Notes: generated by a model from the sequence alone, not told the origin. Shown: positions 40,327-49,705, counted from the first letter of the stretch. The stretch: 64,000 bases of DNA from Psychromarinibacter halotolerans (GCF_029168315.1 NZ_JARGYD010000001.1:248001-312000), one strand, 5' to 3'. Translations and numbers: made by a program.

Positions 40327-40755
40327 ATGAAACTCAGTCATCTGCTTTTGACCACCTCGCTCTGCGCCGTTGCCGCCGTGCCCGCGATGGCGCAGTCCCG
40401 CACTTTCAGCTCTATTGACGCGAATGGCGACGGGCAGTTGTCGCTCGCGGAACTCGAGGCCGTTTTCGGCCGCCAGGGTGCGGGAAATATCCTTAACCGC
40501 AGCGATCTTGACCGGAACGGGTTTGTCTCGGCCTCTGAGATCAAGATTTCGCACGATGACGACTCGAACGACGACGAGTCCGATGACGATCGATATGACC
40601 GGAACAACGATGACGAAAGCGATGATCGTAACGACGACGAGTCCGACGACGACCGCAATGACGACCAAAGCGACGACGAGTCCGACGACGACAAATCGGA
40701 TGAAGATGAGTCGGATGATGATGACGGCGACGACGACGAAGGCGACGACGACTAG
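40327..40755 (+). CDS. Exported EF-hand protein with Asp-rich tail
   Basis: 142 residues from the ATG at 40327 after GGAG. A signal peptide (MKLSHLLLTTSLCAVAAVPA, cleavage after AMA) is followed by two EF-hand loops, DANGDGQLSLAE and DLDRNGFVSASE. The C-terminal 70 residues are a repeat of Asp, Glu, Ser and Asn (DDESDDDRNDDESDDDRNDD). The tail is built from a GAC-rich tandem repeat. The likely role is calcium binding or low-affinity cation storage outside the inner membrane. The tail could be length-variable. Confidence 0.85.
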   Translation: MKLSHLLLTTSLCAVAAVPAMAQSRTFSSIDANGDGQLSLAELEAVFGRQGAGNILNRSDLDRNGFVSASEIKISHDDDSNDDESDDDRYDRNNDDESDDRNDDESDDDRNDDQSDDESDDDKSDEDESDDDDGDDDEGDDD

Positions 40756-40828
40756 TCCGGTCCGCTTCTGACGACTGCGTGTCCGCGCGCCCAATGCGCG
40801 GGCACGCCGCATCGCGAAAGGATCGCCT

Positions 40829-41455
40829 ATGCAGATCGAACGGACGTCCTTCGAAAAACGGTTCTCGACGCCCATGTTCTCCTTCGAGGTCCGCGGCCAC
40901 GAAGCGATCAACGACGCCTTGATCGCAGAGGGCAGGGCGTTGCGGCAGCGATGCGATGGCTCTGCCAAGTCGAACAGGGGCGGCTGGCATTCCAGGGGCA
41001 ACCTTTTCACCGAGAAGGCCCCGTCCTTCGTGTTGCTGTCGGTCCTTGCGGAAGAGGCCGTGAAGCAGGCGACCGCTGCCATCGGCAAGGCCGATCTGGA
41101 TCGGCTTCACATGAAACTGTTCGGCTGGATGAATATCAACACCGAAGGTGCCTACAATTCCCCGCATACGCACCCCGGCGCGCACTGGTCCGGGGTTTAC
41201 TATGTTTCGCAGCCCGAAGCGGACGACGCTGACTCTGGCAGGATCGAGTTTCTTGATCCCCGCTGCGACCTCGGGCACTGGCGCATCCTCGACGCCCCCG
41301 CGCTGCGACCCAAGAAAAGCTTCCGGCCGCGTGCGGGAGAGATGATCCTGTTCCCGTCGTATCTGGTGCACTGGGTGCATCCAAACGCCACGGACGACGA
41401 ACGGATCAGCATCGCGTTCAACGCGACGTTCTCGGAAGTGGACGCCGCGCGCTGA
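40829..41455 (+). CDS. Putative 2OG-Fe(II) oxygenase (TIGR02466-like)
   Basis: 208 residues. Conserved features include NSPHTHPGAHWSGVYYV, with the metal-ligand His residues in a double-stranded beta helix. After the Phe-Pro strand SGRIEFLDPR comes LFPSYLVHWVHPN with the distal His, then RISIAFNATF with the Arg that would bind 2-oxoglutarate. The family has no fixed substrate; many members act on proteins or small molecules. It is a single plus-strand gene that ends 2 bp from the response regulator's stop, with no obvious operon partner. Confidence 0.7.
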   Translation: MQIERTSFEKRFSTPMFSFEVRGHEAINDALIAEGRALRQRCDGSAKSNRGGWHSRGNLFTEKAPSFVLLSVLAEEAVKQATAAIGKADLDRLHMKLFGWMNINTEGAYNSPHTHPGAHWSGVYYVSQPEADDADSGRIEFLDPRCDLGHWRILDAPALRPKKSFRPRAGEMILFPSYLVHWVHPNATDDERISIAFNATFSEVDAAR

Positions 41456-41457
41456 CC

Positions 41458-42108
41458 TCAGCCGTCCGGGCGTTCGGCGAATGCCTTCTGCGCCATAAGC
41501 GCGGCTTCGACACGGTTGCGCGCGTGCAGCTTTTCGAGAATGGCCGTCATGTAATGTTTCACGGTCTTCTCTTTCAGTCCAAGAGCCTCGGCGACTTCCT
41601 TGTTGCTTTGCCCCTTGGCGACCAGCTTCAGGATGTCTTCTTCGCGTTTCGTGAGGTCTTCCAGTGGCGATCTGGCCGGGTCCGTCTTGCCCCCTGTCAT
41701 GAAGGCCAGCAGCTTCGCCGCAAGTCCCGGAGAGACATGGGTTTCTCCATCCACCACCTTCCGTAGGATGTCCCGCAACTCGCGCGCCGACACACCTTTG
41801 AGGATGTAGGCTTTCGCGCCAAGACGCAGCGCTTCGGATACGTCCTTGCCATCTTCCGATACCGTCAGCATCGCCACATGCGCCGCCGTCTTTTCGGATG
41901 CGATTTGCGCGATGGCGGTCAGGCCGCCCCCCGGCATGGACAGGTCCAGCAGCGCCACGTCGGGCCTGTGCGTCGCCGCAAGCGCGATGGCGTCCGCCGC
42001 AGTAGAGGCGACGCCGACGACCGAGAACCCGTCGTCTTCTTCCAGACTTCGCACCAGGCCGTCGCGAAAAATCGGGTGATCGTCGGCGACAAGAATCGTG
42101 ATGGTCAC
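41458..42108 (-). CDS. NarL/LuxR-family response regulator
   Basis: 216 residues. The receiver domain has the acidic pocket (LVADDHPIFRDGLV), phosphoacceptor Asp55 (VALLDLSMPGGG) and Lys about 104 (GAKAYILKG). The C-terminal LuxR-type HTH is LTKREEDILKLVAKGQSNKE then VAEALGLKEKTVKHYM. It pairs with the histidine kinase, whose stop overlaps its start by 4 bp. The regulated genes are unknown. Confidence 0.95.
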   Translation of the reverse strand: MTITILVADDHPIFRDGLVRSLEEDDGFSVVGVASTAADAIALAATHRPDVALLDLSMPGGGLTAIAQIASEKTAAHVAMLTVSEDGKDVSEALRLGAKAYILKGVSARELRDILRKVVDGETHVSPGLAAKLLAFMTGGKTDPARSPLEDLTKREEDILKLVAKGQSNKEVAEALGLKEKTVKHYMTAILEKLHARNRVEAALMAQKAFAERPDG

Positions 42109-43469
42109 AACGGTGCTCCTTCATGCGGGAGAGTGACGGTAACGGTGGTGCCCTTGCCGGGCGCTGACCGGATGTCGATGGCACCGCCAAGCGAAACCAG
42201 CCTGTCCGTGATCCCGGTCAGCCCCTGTCCCCCGTCTGGTCTGAGTGTTCGGGTGTCAGTGTCGAACCCGACCCCGTCGTCCGACACGAGAAGCTGAAGG
42301 GCGTCCGGGGTCTGGCGCAGCGTTACGTCGACGGTGTCGGCGTGCGCGTGTTTGAACGAGTTCGCCAGCAATTCCTGCGTTACGCGGTACAGGGCGGACT
42401 TGGTCGGCAGGCCGATGTCGTAGGACGGGTCGTTCCCGGTGCTGAAAGTCACGTTGGACCCGAACGCCTTGGTGTGGTCCTCGACCGCCCGGGCAACGAT
42501 CTCCGACGGGGTGAGGTTGTCGATGTCGGGCAGCGCCAGCCCGCGCGAAATTGCCCTCAGTTCCGACATGGCATTTACGACAGCGGTGCGTACGATCTCT
42601 GCGTCTTCGGATTTCGCAAGCCCCGCGCCCTCTAGCCGCAGGGCGATCAGCGACAGGTGTTGCGCAACACCGTCATGCAGGTCCAGACCGATGCGCCGCA
42701 TCACCCGGTCCGTCTGAGCAGTCGAGCGTCGGGCAGCTTCGATCACGCGGTCCTTCAGTTCCGTGTTCTCGCGAAGCTGCCGTCGCAGCCGAAGTTGCTG
42801 CGTCTCGATCAGCCGGCTTCCCGCATGCACGATCCCGAACAGCAAGCCGCCGCTTGCAAGGAAGACGGCGAAGACGACCAGCCACGTCTGGCGACGGGCC
42901 TTTGAAATGTCGTCGATCAGTTCCTCTGCCCGCTGATAGATTTCAAAGACCGACGTGACCTCACCTGTTTCGAGGTTGCGGATCGGCACGTAGACACCAA
43001 GCAGGGGCAGTGCGATGCTGGCGCCGTCGGTCTCTGCGTGAAGCTCGACGAACTCGTAATCCGCCGTCACCTCGCCGTCCCATGCACGCGTCAGGGCATC
43101 GGACACCGGGAACGTCTTGTCCTCCAGTGTTCGGTCAAAGGATGCAAGGATTGTCCCGTCGCGCGACCAGACCTTGTAGGTCACGATCCTCTCCCGAAGG
43201 ATGCCGTCGACGAAGATCCGGGTCAGTTCGGTCTTGGCGTCCGGCGGCAGGGTATCGAAGGGGCTTTGCAGGAACGGGATCTGGGGAACGAGGCTTTCGA
43301 AGTACAGCGCCGCAGCCGTCCCGTAGTTCTGCACGACCCCGGCCTCGATCTTGCGGCCCACCCATACCCCAAGGCAGACCGCCGCGAGGATGAGGATAAC
43401 GCTGCCTGACACCAGAAAGCGGAACGATAAGGATGCCTTGGCAAAAGCCTTGTTCGGGGCGAGCGACAT
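42105..43469 (-). CDS. Membrane sensor histidine kinase (NarX/HisKA_3 type)
   Basis: 454 residues with two transmembrane helices (about 18-38 and 195-215) around a periplasmic domain of about 150 residues. A HisKA_3 dimerisation domain follows with the phosphoacceptor in GLDLHDGVAQHLSLIALRLE. A HATPase domain ends the protein (ELLANSFKHAHADTVDV; VSDDGVGFD; GQGLTGITDRLVSLGG). With the response regulator it forms a two-component system. The sensed signal cannot be read from sequence. Confidence 0.95.
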   Translation of the reverse strand: MSLAPNKAFAKASLSFRFLVSGSVILILAAVCLGVWVGRKIEAGVVQNYGTAAALYFESLVPQIPFLQSPFDTLPPDAKTELTRIFVDGILRERIVTYKVWSRDGTILASFDRTLEDKTFPVSDALTRAWDGEVTADYEFVELHAETDGASIALPLLGVYVPIRNLETGEVTSVFEIYQRAEELIDDISKARRQTWLVVFAVFLASGGLLFGIVHAGSRLIETQQLRLRRQLRENTELKDRVIEAARRSTAQTDRVMRRIGLDLHDGVAQHLSLIALRLEGAGLAKSEDAEIVRTAVVNAMSELRAISRGLALPDIDNLTPSEIVARAVEDHTKAFGSNVTFSTGNDPSYDIGLPTKSALYRVTQELLANSFKHAHADTVDVTLRQTPDALQLLVSDDGVGFDTDTRTLRPDGGQGLTGITDRLVSLGGAIDIRSAPGKGTTVTVTLPHEGAPL

Positions 43470-43559
43470 GGTTGGAAATATCGGTCACTTGGGGACCTGG
43501 GGCAATCGACCTTGGTCCGATGCATAAGCGGCGAAGGTCTGCCAATCCCCCAAGACGGA

Positions 43560-43591
43560 AACGGCCCCGGCGCAGTCGTGCACCGGGGCCG
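43560..43591 (-). terminator. Hairpin downstream of the DoxX-like gene
   Basis: ACGGCCCCGG (43560-43569) and CCGGGGCCGT (43582-43591) form a perfect 10-bp stem with a 12-nt loop. It lies just after the DoxX-like stop on its strand. It has only a short T run, so it is a probable but not classical terminator. Confidence 0.6.
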
Positions 43592-43634
43592 TGTCGGCGT
43601 CGCGCGGGTTGCGCGTCGCGGAAAAGGGGCAGGG

Positions 43635-44066
43635 TCAGGCGGTCAAGGCCAGCGCACCGCCGCCAAGAAGCGCCTGCACCACTAGCGTGATCGTCCAGAA
43701 GGCAGGATATTCCCAGCCGCCGTTTTCATTGGTGAACCAGAAGCCGTTCTTGCCGTGGGCAAGGATCGCTGCGCCCAGCAGGGTCGGGATCAGCAGCACG
43801 GCGACAAGGCTGGTCTGGAAGCCCACGATCAGGGCGATGCCGCCCAGCGTTTCGGCGGCGATGGTCAGATAGGCGAACCATCCCGGCACACCCAGCGATG
43901 CGAAGAACCCGGCGGCACCTTTGGGGGTGAAGATGAAGAACTTCAGGTAGGCGTGCGCCAGAAAGAGCCCGCCCAGAGCCACCCGAAGCACAAGGGCGGC
44001 CAGCGCGATGGCGGTTGCGGAACCGGCGCCGAGGGCGCCGAGGATGTTGGAAGAAAGGTCAATCAT
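43635..44066 (-). CDS. DoxX-family membrane protein
   Basis: 143 residues from the ATG at 44066 (MIDLSSNILGALGAGSATAI); a far upstream start would add non-hydrophobic sequence. Four transmembrane helices are evident, with the DoxX core ALGGLFLAHAYLKFFIF and GGIALIVGFQTSLVAVLL. A hydrophilic loop HGKNGFWFTNENGGWEYPAF follows. DoxX proteins take part in thiosulfate oxidation or redox stress, depending on the subfamily. It is a single minus-strand gene preceded by a non-coding region. Confidence 0.85.
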   Translation of the reverse strand: MIDLSSNILGALGAGSATAIALAALVLRVALGGLFLAHAYLKFFIFTPKGAAGFFASLGVPGWFAYLTIAAETLGGIALIVGFQTSLVAVLLIPTLLGAAILAHGKNGFWFTNENGGWEYPAFWTITLVVQALLGGGALALTA

Positions 44067-44414
44067 TGTCTTGTCCTCGTCAGGGCCGCGATTGTGCGGC
44101 GTTTCTGAAGACGGATTTACGCTCACCTCATTGCGCATGATATGGAGAATATAGGGAATGACTTTCTCTAATATGTTCTCAAATGGCCTGACGCCGCTCT
44201 GCCCTTGGCGCAGCGGTGTCGCGCGGACCTCGGCGCGGGACGGCGGCCGGTCCCGGCGCAATCCCGACCCGTGTCCCCGACGCCATCCTTTGCGGCCAGA
44301 CGCCGCCATTCACGCGGCCAACCTTGTTTTTTAACCATCCTCCGGCAATGATCCCGCCAACGCCGCCGACAGAGCGGCCGTCGCAGGCCCGACGCAGAAC
44401 CGAAGAGTAGTCGC
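44067..44414. promoter_or_regulatory. Divergent control region of the DoxX and large glycosyltransferase genes
   Basis: 348 bp, no gene. An AT-rich zone around 44137-44183 (GAGAATATAGGG, then CTAATATGTTCTC) contains an imperfect inverted repeat that could be an operator for the minus-strand gene. The plus-strand promoter lies nearer 44320-44345 (TTGTTTTTTAACC). Confidence 0.45.
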
Positions 44415-47400
44415 ATGTCGCTTCCCATCGTCGCCTCCCTCTGGATCGGCGGACGTCTTAGTTTCCTTGAACAGGTCTGCCTGAAAAGCTTCGTCGATCA
44501 CGGGCACCGGACGATCCTGTACACCTATGGCGCGGTTGCCGGGGTGCCCGACGGGGTCGAGGTGCTGGACGCCAACCTTATCTTCCCGAACGACAACTAT
44601 ATCCGGCACGCAAAGTCGGGGTCGCCGGCGGTGCACGCGGATGCGTTCCGCTACCGGATGATCGAGCTTCAGAACGTGATCTGGATCGACGCCGATGTGC
44701 TGTGCATGCAGCCGTGGGACTTCAAGGACCAGTGGGTGTTCGGGTGGGAGAAGCCGGACAAGCTGGTGTGCAACGCGGTGCTGGGGCTGCCGCGGTTCTC
44801 GAAGACGCTGAAGAAGCTGAACGAGCTGTGCGCGACCGAGTACCCGATCCCGCCGTGGGCCCCCGCCGAGGAACGCGCCCGGATGGAGGCTGCCGCGAAG
44901 GCGGGCCACCCGGTGCATGTGTCGGAAATGGAATGGGGCGTGTGGGGGCCGGCGGCTGTCACGCATTTCCTGTTCGAAACCGGCGAGATGGAAAATGTCC
45001 TGCCGCAGATGGCGTTCTATCCGATCTCGTTCAAAGACCGGCGTGACCTGCTGGCGCCCGGCAGGGTAATTGACGATCAACTGACCGACGGCTGCTATGG
45101 CGTCCACCTGTGGAACCGCCGCCTGCGCCGCCGGATCATCACCCACGAAGGCGGCAGACCGGACCCCGACAGTTTCGTAGGCCGCGCGCTGACCCGTCAC
45201 GGGATTGATCCGCGCGCCTTCCCGATCCCCGACGAACCGCCCGCGCATATCCGCGAGGAGAGGGCGCAGCAACCACCGGCGGCGTCGGTCGCTTCAACGC
45301 TTCCAGATGCGCTGCCCGATGCGCAGCCTGCGGCGAAGGCCGACCTTGTGTCGCAGACCGCCCACGTCACCGTCACCCCGCCCGCCGCTTTGGCGCAGAT
45401 GCCGGTGATGGAGAACCAGCAGACGCCCGAGTATCAGCGCCGCACCGACGAACTGGAAAGCCGCACAGGTACGATCACCGGCTGGCTGACACCGCCCGCG
45501 ACGCCTCAGAAGAACGACAACATCCTGATCGTCACCTCGATGAAGAACGAGGCGCCGTTCATCCTTGAATGGGTCGCCTATCACCTTGGCATCGGGGCCT
45601 CGCATTTCCTTGTCTACACCAACGACTGCACCGACAACACGAACGCCATGCTCGACCGGTTGCAGGAGCTTGGCCACGTCACCCGTGTGGCGAACCCGTG
45701 GGACCCGGCGTCCGGCAAGAAGCCGCAGCACGTGGCGCTGAAGGACGCGGTGAAACAGGACTGCTACAAGGCCGCCGACTGGGTGCTGACGATCGACGTG
45801 GACGAGTTCGTGAACATCCACGTCGGCGACGGCACCTTCGCCGACCTTTTCCGCGCGACGAACGATCCGAACGTGATCTCGTTCACGTGGAAGTTCTTCG
45901 GCAACAAGGGCATCGCGGACTATCAGGACCGGCCGGTCACCGAACAGTTCACCGCTTGTGCGCCCGAATTCATCCCGAAGCCGCGCCTTGGCTGGGGCTT
46001 CAAGTCGATGTTCCACAAATCGTCGCCCTACAGCCGGATCGGCGTGCACCGCCCGCTGGGGATCGAGGACAAGGACGTGGACCGCGTGCGCTGGGTGAAC
46101 GGGTCGGGCCGCGCGATGCCGGACCAGTTGCTGACCAACAATGGCTGGCGGTCGACCAAGCGGTCGCTGGGCTACCGGCTGGCGACGCTGAACCATTACA
46201 TCCTGCGCTCGGCCGACAGCTTTCTGGTGAAACGCGAACGGGGCCGGATCAATCACACGGACCACGATCAGGGGATCGAGTACTGGACCCGCCGCAACTA
46301 TGCGACCGAGACGGACGACCGGATCATCGCGCGGCATGCGCTGATGCGGCCCGTGCTGGATGGCTTCATGGCCGACGACAGGCTGGCCGCGCTGCACGCC
46401 GAGGCGGTCGATTGGCACCGCGCCCGGATCGCGCATCTGAAGGGGCTGCCGGATTACAAGGCGTTGTACGACGACCTGCTGGACGACGGCCGCCCCGACG
46501 CGCTGTTCATCGACAAAAGCACCGAGGATCTCGCCGAAGCCCTGTCAGAGCAGGACACGACGCCCGCCAAGCCGGCGGTGCCGGCCGCGGCTGCGCTGAA
46601 GGGCCTGACCCTTCCGGCCCCGCCCGCGACCGCCGCCGCCGCGCCGCTGCACGACCGGTTCGACGCGGCGCGCGCCCATGCCGCCAAGGCGGGCGGCTTC
46701 CTGTGGGAGGGGGGCGACAACGCGGTCATGTTCGTGCCGGGATCGAAGCGGCTGATCGTCAGCTTCGACAACATCTCGAACGTGCAGGAAGAGGGGCCGC
46801 GCTGGCCGTGGGGCTTCAAGCTTATGACCGGCGAAATGGGCGCGTCGGTGCTGGGCGTGATGGGGGCCAAGCGCAACTGGTTCCGTAACGACTTCGTGCA
46901 CGACACCTTCGAGACGCTGCGCGATCAGGGCTTCTTCGACCAATTCGACGACGTGCTGTTCTACGGTGCGTCGATGGGCGGCTTTGGGGCGCTGACCTAC
47001 AGCCGATGCGTGCCCGGCGCCAATGTGCTGGCCATCGCACCGCAATCGACGCTGGACCGGCGCATCCTGCCCGACGACAACCGCTGGGGCTGGACCGCGC
47101 GGCTGGACTGGGACGGGCGCTTTGCCGACGCGGCGGGCGCCCCGGACGGCGCGGGGCAGGTGACGATCATCGCCGACCCGTACTTCCAGCCCGACTATGA
47201 TCAGGTCTCGCGGATCACCGGCGACAACGTCAAATGGCTGCACACGCCGTTCATGGGCCACCAGCTTCCGAACGCGTTCGTGCTGATGGGCATCCTGAAG
47301 CCGCTGCTGTTCGCCGCCGCCGAAGGCACGCTGACGCCCGCGCTGTTCTACAAGGCGTTCCGCGCCCGCAACGACCTGCCGCGCTATCAGCATGACCTGC

Positions 47401-47549
47401 TGATGCAGGCCGAGGCGCGGGGCAAGCTGCGCTCGGCGATCCGGATCTGCGAATACACGTTGCGAAAGCGCAAGGCGAAGAACATCGCCGCCTCGCTGGA
47501 ACGGTTGCGCGCCAAGCTTGACGGTCGCGCGGCAGAGGTCGCGGAATGA
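44415..47549 (+). CDS. Three-domain protein: DxD transferase, GT92-like transferase, hydrolase-like
   Basis: 1044 residues. Residues 1-275 resemble capsular/DxD glycosyltransferases (WIGGRLSFLEQVCLKSF, Asp92-x-Asp94 in IWIDADVLC). A Pro/Ala-rich linker leads to a Glyco_tranf_2_4/GT92-like domain (about 367-690) with VTSMKNEAPFILEWVAYHLG and Asp461-x-Asp463 in TIDVDEFVNIH. After another linker comes an alpha/beta-hydrolase-like domain (about 760-1040) with the nucleophile elbow YGASMGGFGALTYS (Ser853) and AIAPQSTLD. No signal peptide or membrane helix is visible, so it probably acts at the cytoplasmic face. It starts a cluster of module-sharing proteins; the acceptor and sugar are unknown. Confidence 0.85.
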   Translation: MSLPIVASLWIGGRLSFLEQVCLKSFVDHGHRTILYTYGAVAGVPDGVEVLDANLIFPNDNYIRHAKSGSPAVHADAFRYRMIELQNVIWIDADVLCMQPWDFKDQWVFGWEKPDKLVCNAVLGLPRFSKTLKKLNELCATEYPIPPWAPAEERARMEAAAKAGHPVHVSEMEWGVWGPAAVTHFLFETGEMENVLPQMAFYPISFKDRRDLLAPGRVIDDQLTDGCYGVHLWNRRLRRRIITHEGGRPDPDSFVGRALTRHGIDPRAFPIPDEPPAHIREERAQQPPAASVASTLPDALPDAQPAAKADLVSQTAHVTVTPPAALAQMPVMENQQTPEYQRRTDELESRTGTITGWLTPPATPQKNDNILIVTSMKNEAPFILEWVAYHLGIGASHFLVYTNDCTDNTNAMLDRLQELGHVTRVANPWDPASGKKPQHVALKDAVKQDCYKAADWVLTIDVDEFVNIHVGDGTFADLFRATNDPNVISFTWKFFGNKGIADYQDRPVTEQFTACAPEFIPKPRLGWGFKSMFHKSSPYSRIGVHRPLGIEDKDVDRVRWVNGSGRAMPDQLLTNNGWRSTKRSLGYRLATLNHYILRSADSFLVKRERGRINHTDHDQGIEYWTRRNYATETDDRIIARHALMRPVLDGFMADDRLAALHAEAVDWHRARIAHLKGLPDYKALYDDLLDDGRPDALFIDKSTEDLAEALSEQDTTPAKPAVPAAAALKGLTLPAPPATAAAAPLHDRFDAARAHAAKAGGFLWEGGDNAVMFVPGSKRLIVSFDNISNVQEEGPRWPWGFKLMTGEMGASVLGVMGAKRNWFRNDFVHDTFETLRDQGFFDQFDDVLFYGASMGGFGALTYSRCVPGANVLAIAPQSTLDRRILPDDNRWGWTARLDWDGRFADAAGAPDGAGQVTIIADPYFQPDYDQVSRITGDNVKWLHTPFMGHQLPNAFVLMGILKPLLFAAAEGTLTPALFYKAFRARNDLPRYQHDLLMQAEARGKLRSAIRICEYTLRKRKAKNIAASLERLRAKLDGRAAEVAE

Positions 47550-48670
47550 CCGGCTCGCGGCTGATCATCACCTGCATGCGGAACGAGGGACCGTTCATCC
47601 TTGAATGGATCGCCTATCACCGGTCCATCGGGTTCGACGATTTCCTCGTGTTCACCAACGACTGCGACGACGGCACGGTGGAACTGCTGGAAGCCTTGCA
47701 GGACCACGGCGTACTGACCACGATGGACAACCCGTACCAGCGGATCGAGGGCGGGATGAACCCGCAGAAGGGCGCGCTGTTCTACGCCAACGACACCGAA
47801 CAGGTGGCGCGGGCCGAGTGGATCATGGTGTCTGACGTGGACGAGTTCGTGAACATCCACGCGGGCGACGGCACGCTGGATGCGCTGTGGCAGGCGGTGG
47901 ACGCCGATGTTGACAACATCTCGATGCAGTGGCGGCTGTTCGGCAATGCCGACGTCGACGGCTATTGCGATGAATGGGTCACCGACCAGTTCGACCGCTG
48001 CGCCCCCACCTTCTGCCCCAGCCCGGTGCAGGCGTGGGCCGTGAAGACGCTGCTGCGCACTACCGGGGGCAAGTTTCCCTGCGGGCGCTACAAGCGGCTT
48101 GGCGTGCACCGTCCCATCGATCCGGGCGCGGGGGCGACGGAAAAGACGAACTGGGTCGACGGCAGCGGGCGCCCGGTGTTGCGGAAGTTCCGCGAGAACG
48201 GCTGGCGGTTCGGCACCCATTCGCACGGCTACGGTCTGGTCACGCTGAACCACTACGCGGTGCGCTCTGCCGACAGCTTTCTGGTCAAGCGCGACCGGGG
48301 CCGCGTGAACCATGTCGAACGCGATCAGGGGCTGGCCTACTGGCTGCGGATGAACTTCAACATGGAGCGCGACACCTCGATCCGGCGCCACCTGCCTCGG
48401 GCGAAGGCGGAACGGGACCGGCTGCTGGCGCTGGGCGACGTGAAAGCGCGGCACACGGACGCGGTCGAAGCGCATCGCGCGAAGATCCGGGATCTGAAGA
48501 CGCGCGATGACATGGCCGCCTTCCATGCCGAGATCACATCCGACCGGATGAAGCTGATCTCGCGCCATCTGAACCTGCTAAGTCGCGACCAGTTCAACGC
48601 AGGCCCCGACGCCATCGGGCCAGAGATTTTCGAGCGGATCGAGAGGGTGCCGGAACTGCTGGCAGAGTGA
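47546..48670 (+). CDS. GT92-like glycosyltransferase (Glyco_tranf_2_4)
   Basis: 374 residues consisting of one GT92-like domain with CMRNEGPFILEWIAYHRSIG, FTNDCDDGTVELLE and DxD at Asp97-x-Asp99 (VSDVDEFVNIH). Later motifs shared with the neighbours are WVDGSGRPV, GLVTLNHYAVRSADSFLVKR and RGRVNHVERDQG. Its start overlaps the stop of the large protein by 4 bp, so the two are co-expressed. A pair of hairpins follows its stop. Confidence 0.88.
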   Translation: MTGSRLIITCMRNEGPFILEWIAYHRSIGFDDFLVFTNDCDDGTVELLEALQDHGVLTTMDNPYQRIEGGMNPQKGALFYANDTEQVARAEWIMVSDVDEFVNIHAGDGTLDALWQAVDADVDNISMQWRLFGNADVDGYCDEWVTDQFDRCAPTFCPSPVQAWAVKTLLRTTGGKFPCGRYKRLGVHRPIDPGAGATEKTNWVDGSGRPVLRKFRENGWRFGTHSHGYGLVTLNHYAVRSADSFLVKRDRGRVNHVERDQGLAYWLRMNFNMERDTSIRRHLPRAKAERDRLLALGDVKARHTDAVEAHRAKIRDLKTRDDMAAFHAEITSDRMKLISRHLNLLSRDQFNAGPDAIGPEIFERIERVPELLAE

Positions 48671-48674
48671 CGGG

Positions 48675-48724
48675 TCACAATCTTCCAGAAGATTGTGATG
48701 CACAGAATTTTCTAGAAAATTCTG
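48675..48724. repeat. Pair of perfect hairpins between convergent genes
   Basis: TCACAATCTTC/GAAGATTGTGA (11-bp arms, CA centre, 48675-48698) is followed by CAGAATTTTC/GAAAATTCTG (10-bp arms, TA centre, 48703-48724). They sit between a plus and a minus gene that end here, so they could terminate both. A second pair with the same TCTTC/GAAGA and TTTTC/GAAAA cores lies at 63827-63873. Confidence 0.85.
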
Positions 48725-48734
48725 CGTCCCGCTC

Positions 48735-49688
48735 TCATTCGTCGTCCAGCCAAAGCGGCAGGCGGCCGTCTGCCGCAAGCGTGGCGCGGGCCGCGTTCAG
48801 GCGGCGGCGGAAGGCGGGCGCGTTCATCCGGGACAGCACATGGGTGCAGTACACCGCCGTCAGGTAGGGACGGTTCACGTCGTCCATGTAGAACAACAGA
48901 TTGCGCAGATAACGGGGATAGTCGCGGCGGCGGCGCAGCAGGGCGTAGAACCCGGTCTCGGTCAGGCGGCCTTCGGCGGCGTCCTCGACCACCTTGTGCA
49001 GCACGTCCATGTCCAGCAGCGCCCGGGCGATGCCGTCCTTAAGGTGGCGGCATTTCAGCCGGACCACGTTGTCGCCCCGGAACAGGCTGGCATGAACCGA
49101 GTCCAGCATCTCGATCGGGTCGTACAGAACGAAGGCCCGGCCCGCGCCCTCGACCATGTCGGGCGCATAGCCGAAGCGGTCGCGGAACTCGAGCAGGCGC
49201 GCGGCGGGAAAGCGGGTGTCCCACTCGGCGCGTTCGTGGTCCAGCGTCGCCTGCGGCGCGATGGCGACCACGGTGGCGCCGGGGGCGACCACGGAAAAGG
49301 CGGCGGCGGCATAGGCGCCCATGCCAAGCCCGAAGAAGGTGACCTTGTCGAAATCCTCGAAGAAGGCGTCGTCGACCATCTCGTCGAGGATGTCGTACAG
49401 CGCCTGGCTGCGGAACCACGTCTCGCCGTTGGCCGCAAAGTGCAGCACGGACCAGTTCTTGTCGTCGGCAAAGTCCAGCGACATCGGCATCCCGGTGTCG
49501 CCAAGATCAAGCGTATCCTCGACCCGTTCGAAGCTGACCAACAGCTTCGGGCCGCGGGGAATGAACGAGACCGAATGGTCGCGGTCCAGAAGGTACTGGA
49601 ATCCCTCGGCGCCGATCTCTTGCTTGAGACCGTCCAGCATCTGGTCGGCGCTGGTCACCGGGGCATCGATCATAGAGGCGTCTGCCAT
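48735..49688 (-). CDS. Alpha/beta-hydrolase-like protein with lost nucleophile
   Basis: 317 residues from the ATG at 49688, homologous to the C-terminal domain of the 1044-residue protein: FIPRGPKLLVSFERV matches its FVPGSKRLIVSF, AIAPQATLD matches AIAPQSTLD, and the tail LTETGFYALLRRRRDYPRYL matches LTPALFYKAFRARNDLPRYQ. The nucleophile elbow reads FFGLGMGAYAA, with Gly122 where the large protein has Ser. It therefore probably cannot act as a serine hydrolase. It follows the 514-residue gene by 17 bp on the same strand. A binding, structural or regulatory role is possible. Confidence 0.8.
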   Translation of the reverse strand: MADASMIDAPVTSADQMLDGLKQEIGAEGFQYLLDRDHSVSFIPRGPKLLVSFERVEDTLDLGDTGMPMSLDFADDKNWSVLHFAANGETWFRSQALYDILDEMVDDAFFEDFDKVTFFGLGMGAYAAAAFSVVAPGATVVAIAPQATLDHERAEWDTRFPAARLLEFRDRFGYAPDMVEGAGRAFVLYDPIEMLDSVHASLFRGDNVVRLKCRHLKDGIARALLDMDVLHKVVEDAAEGRLTETGFYALLRRRRDYPRYLRNLLFYMDDVNRPYLTAVYCTHVLSRMNAPAFRRRLNAARATLAADGRLPLWLDDE

Positions 49689-49705
49689 TCTTTTCCTGTA
49701 GCTGC

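Noticed and set aside
40550..40755. GAC-rich tandem repeat as a possible regulatory element
   Set aside because: It is in frame inside the Asp-rich tail of a protein with signal peptide and EF-hands, so it is coding.
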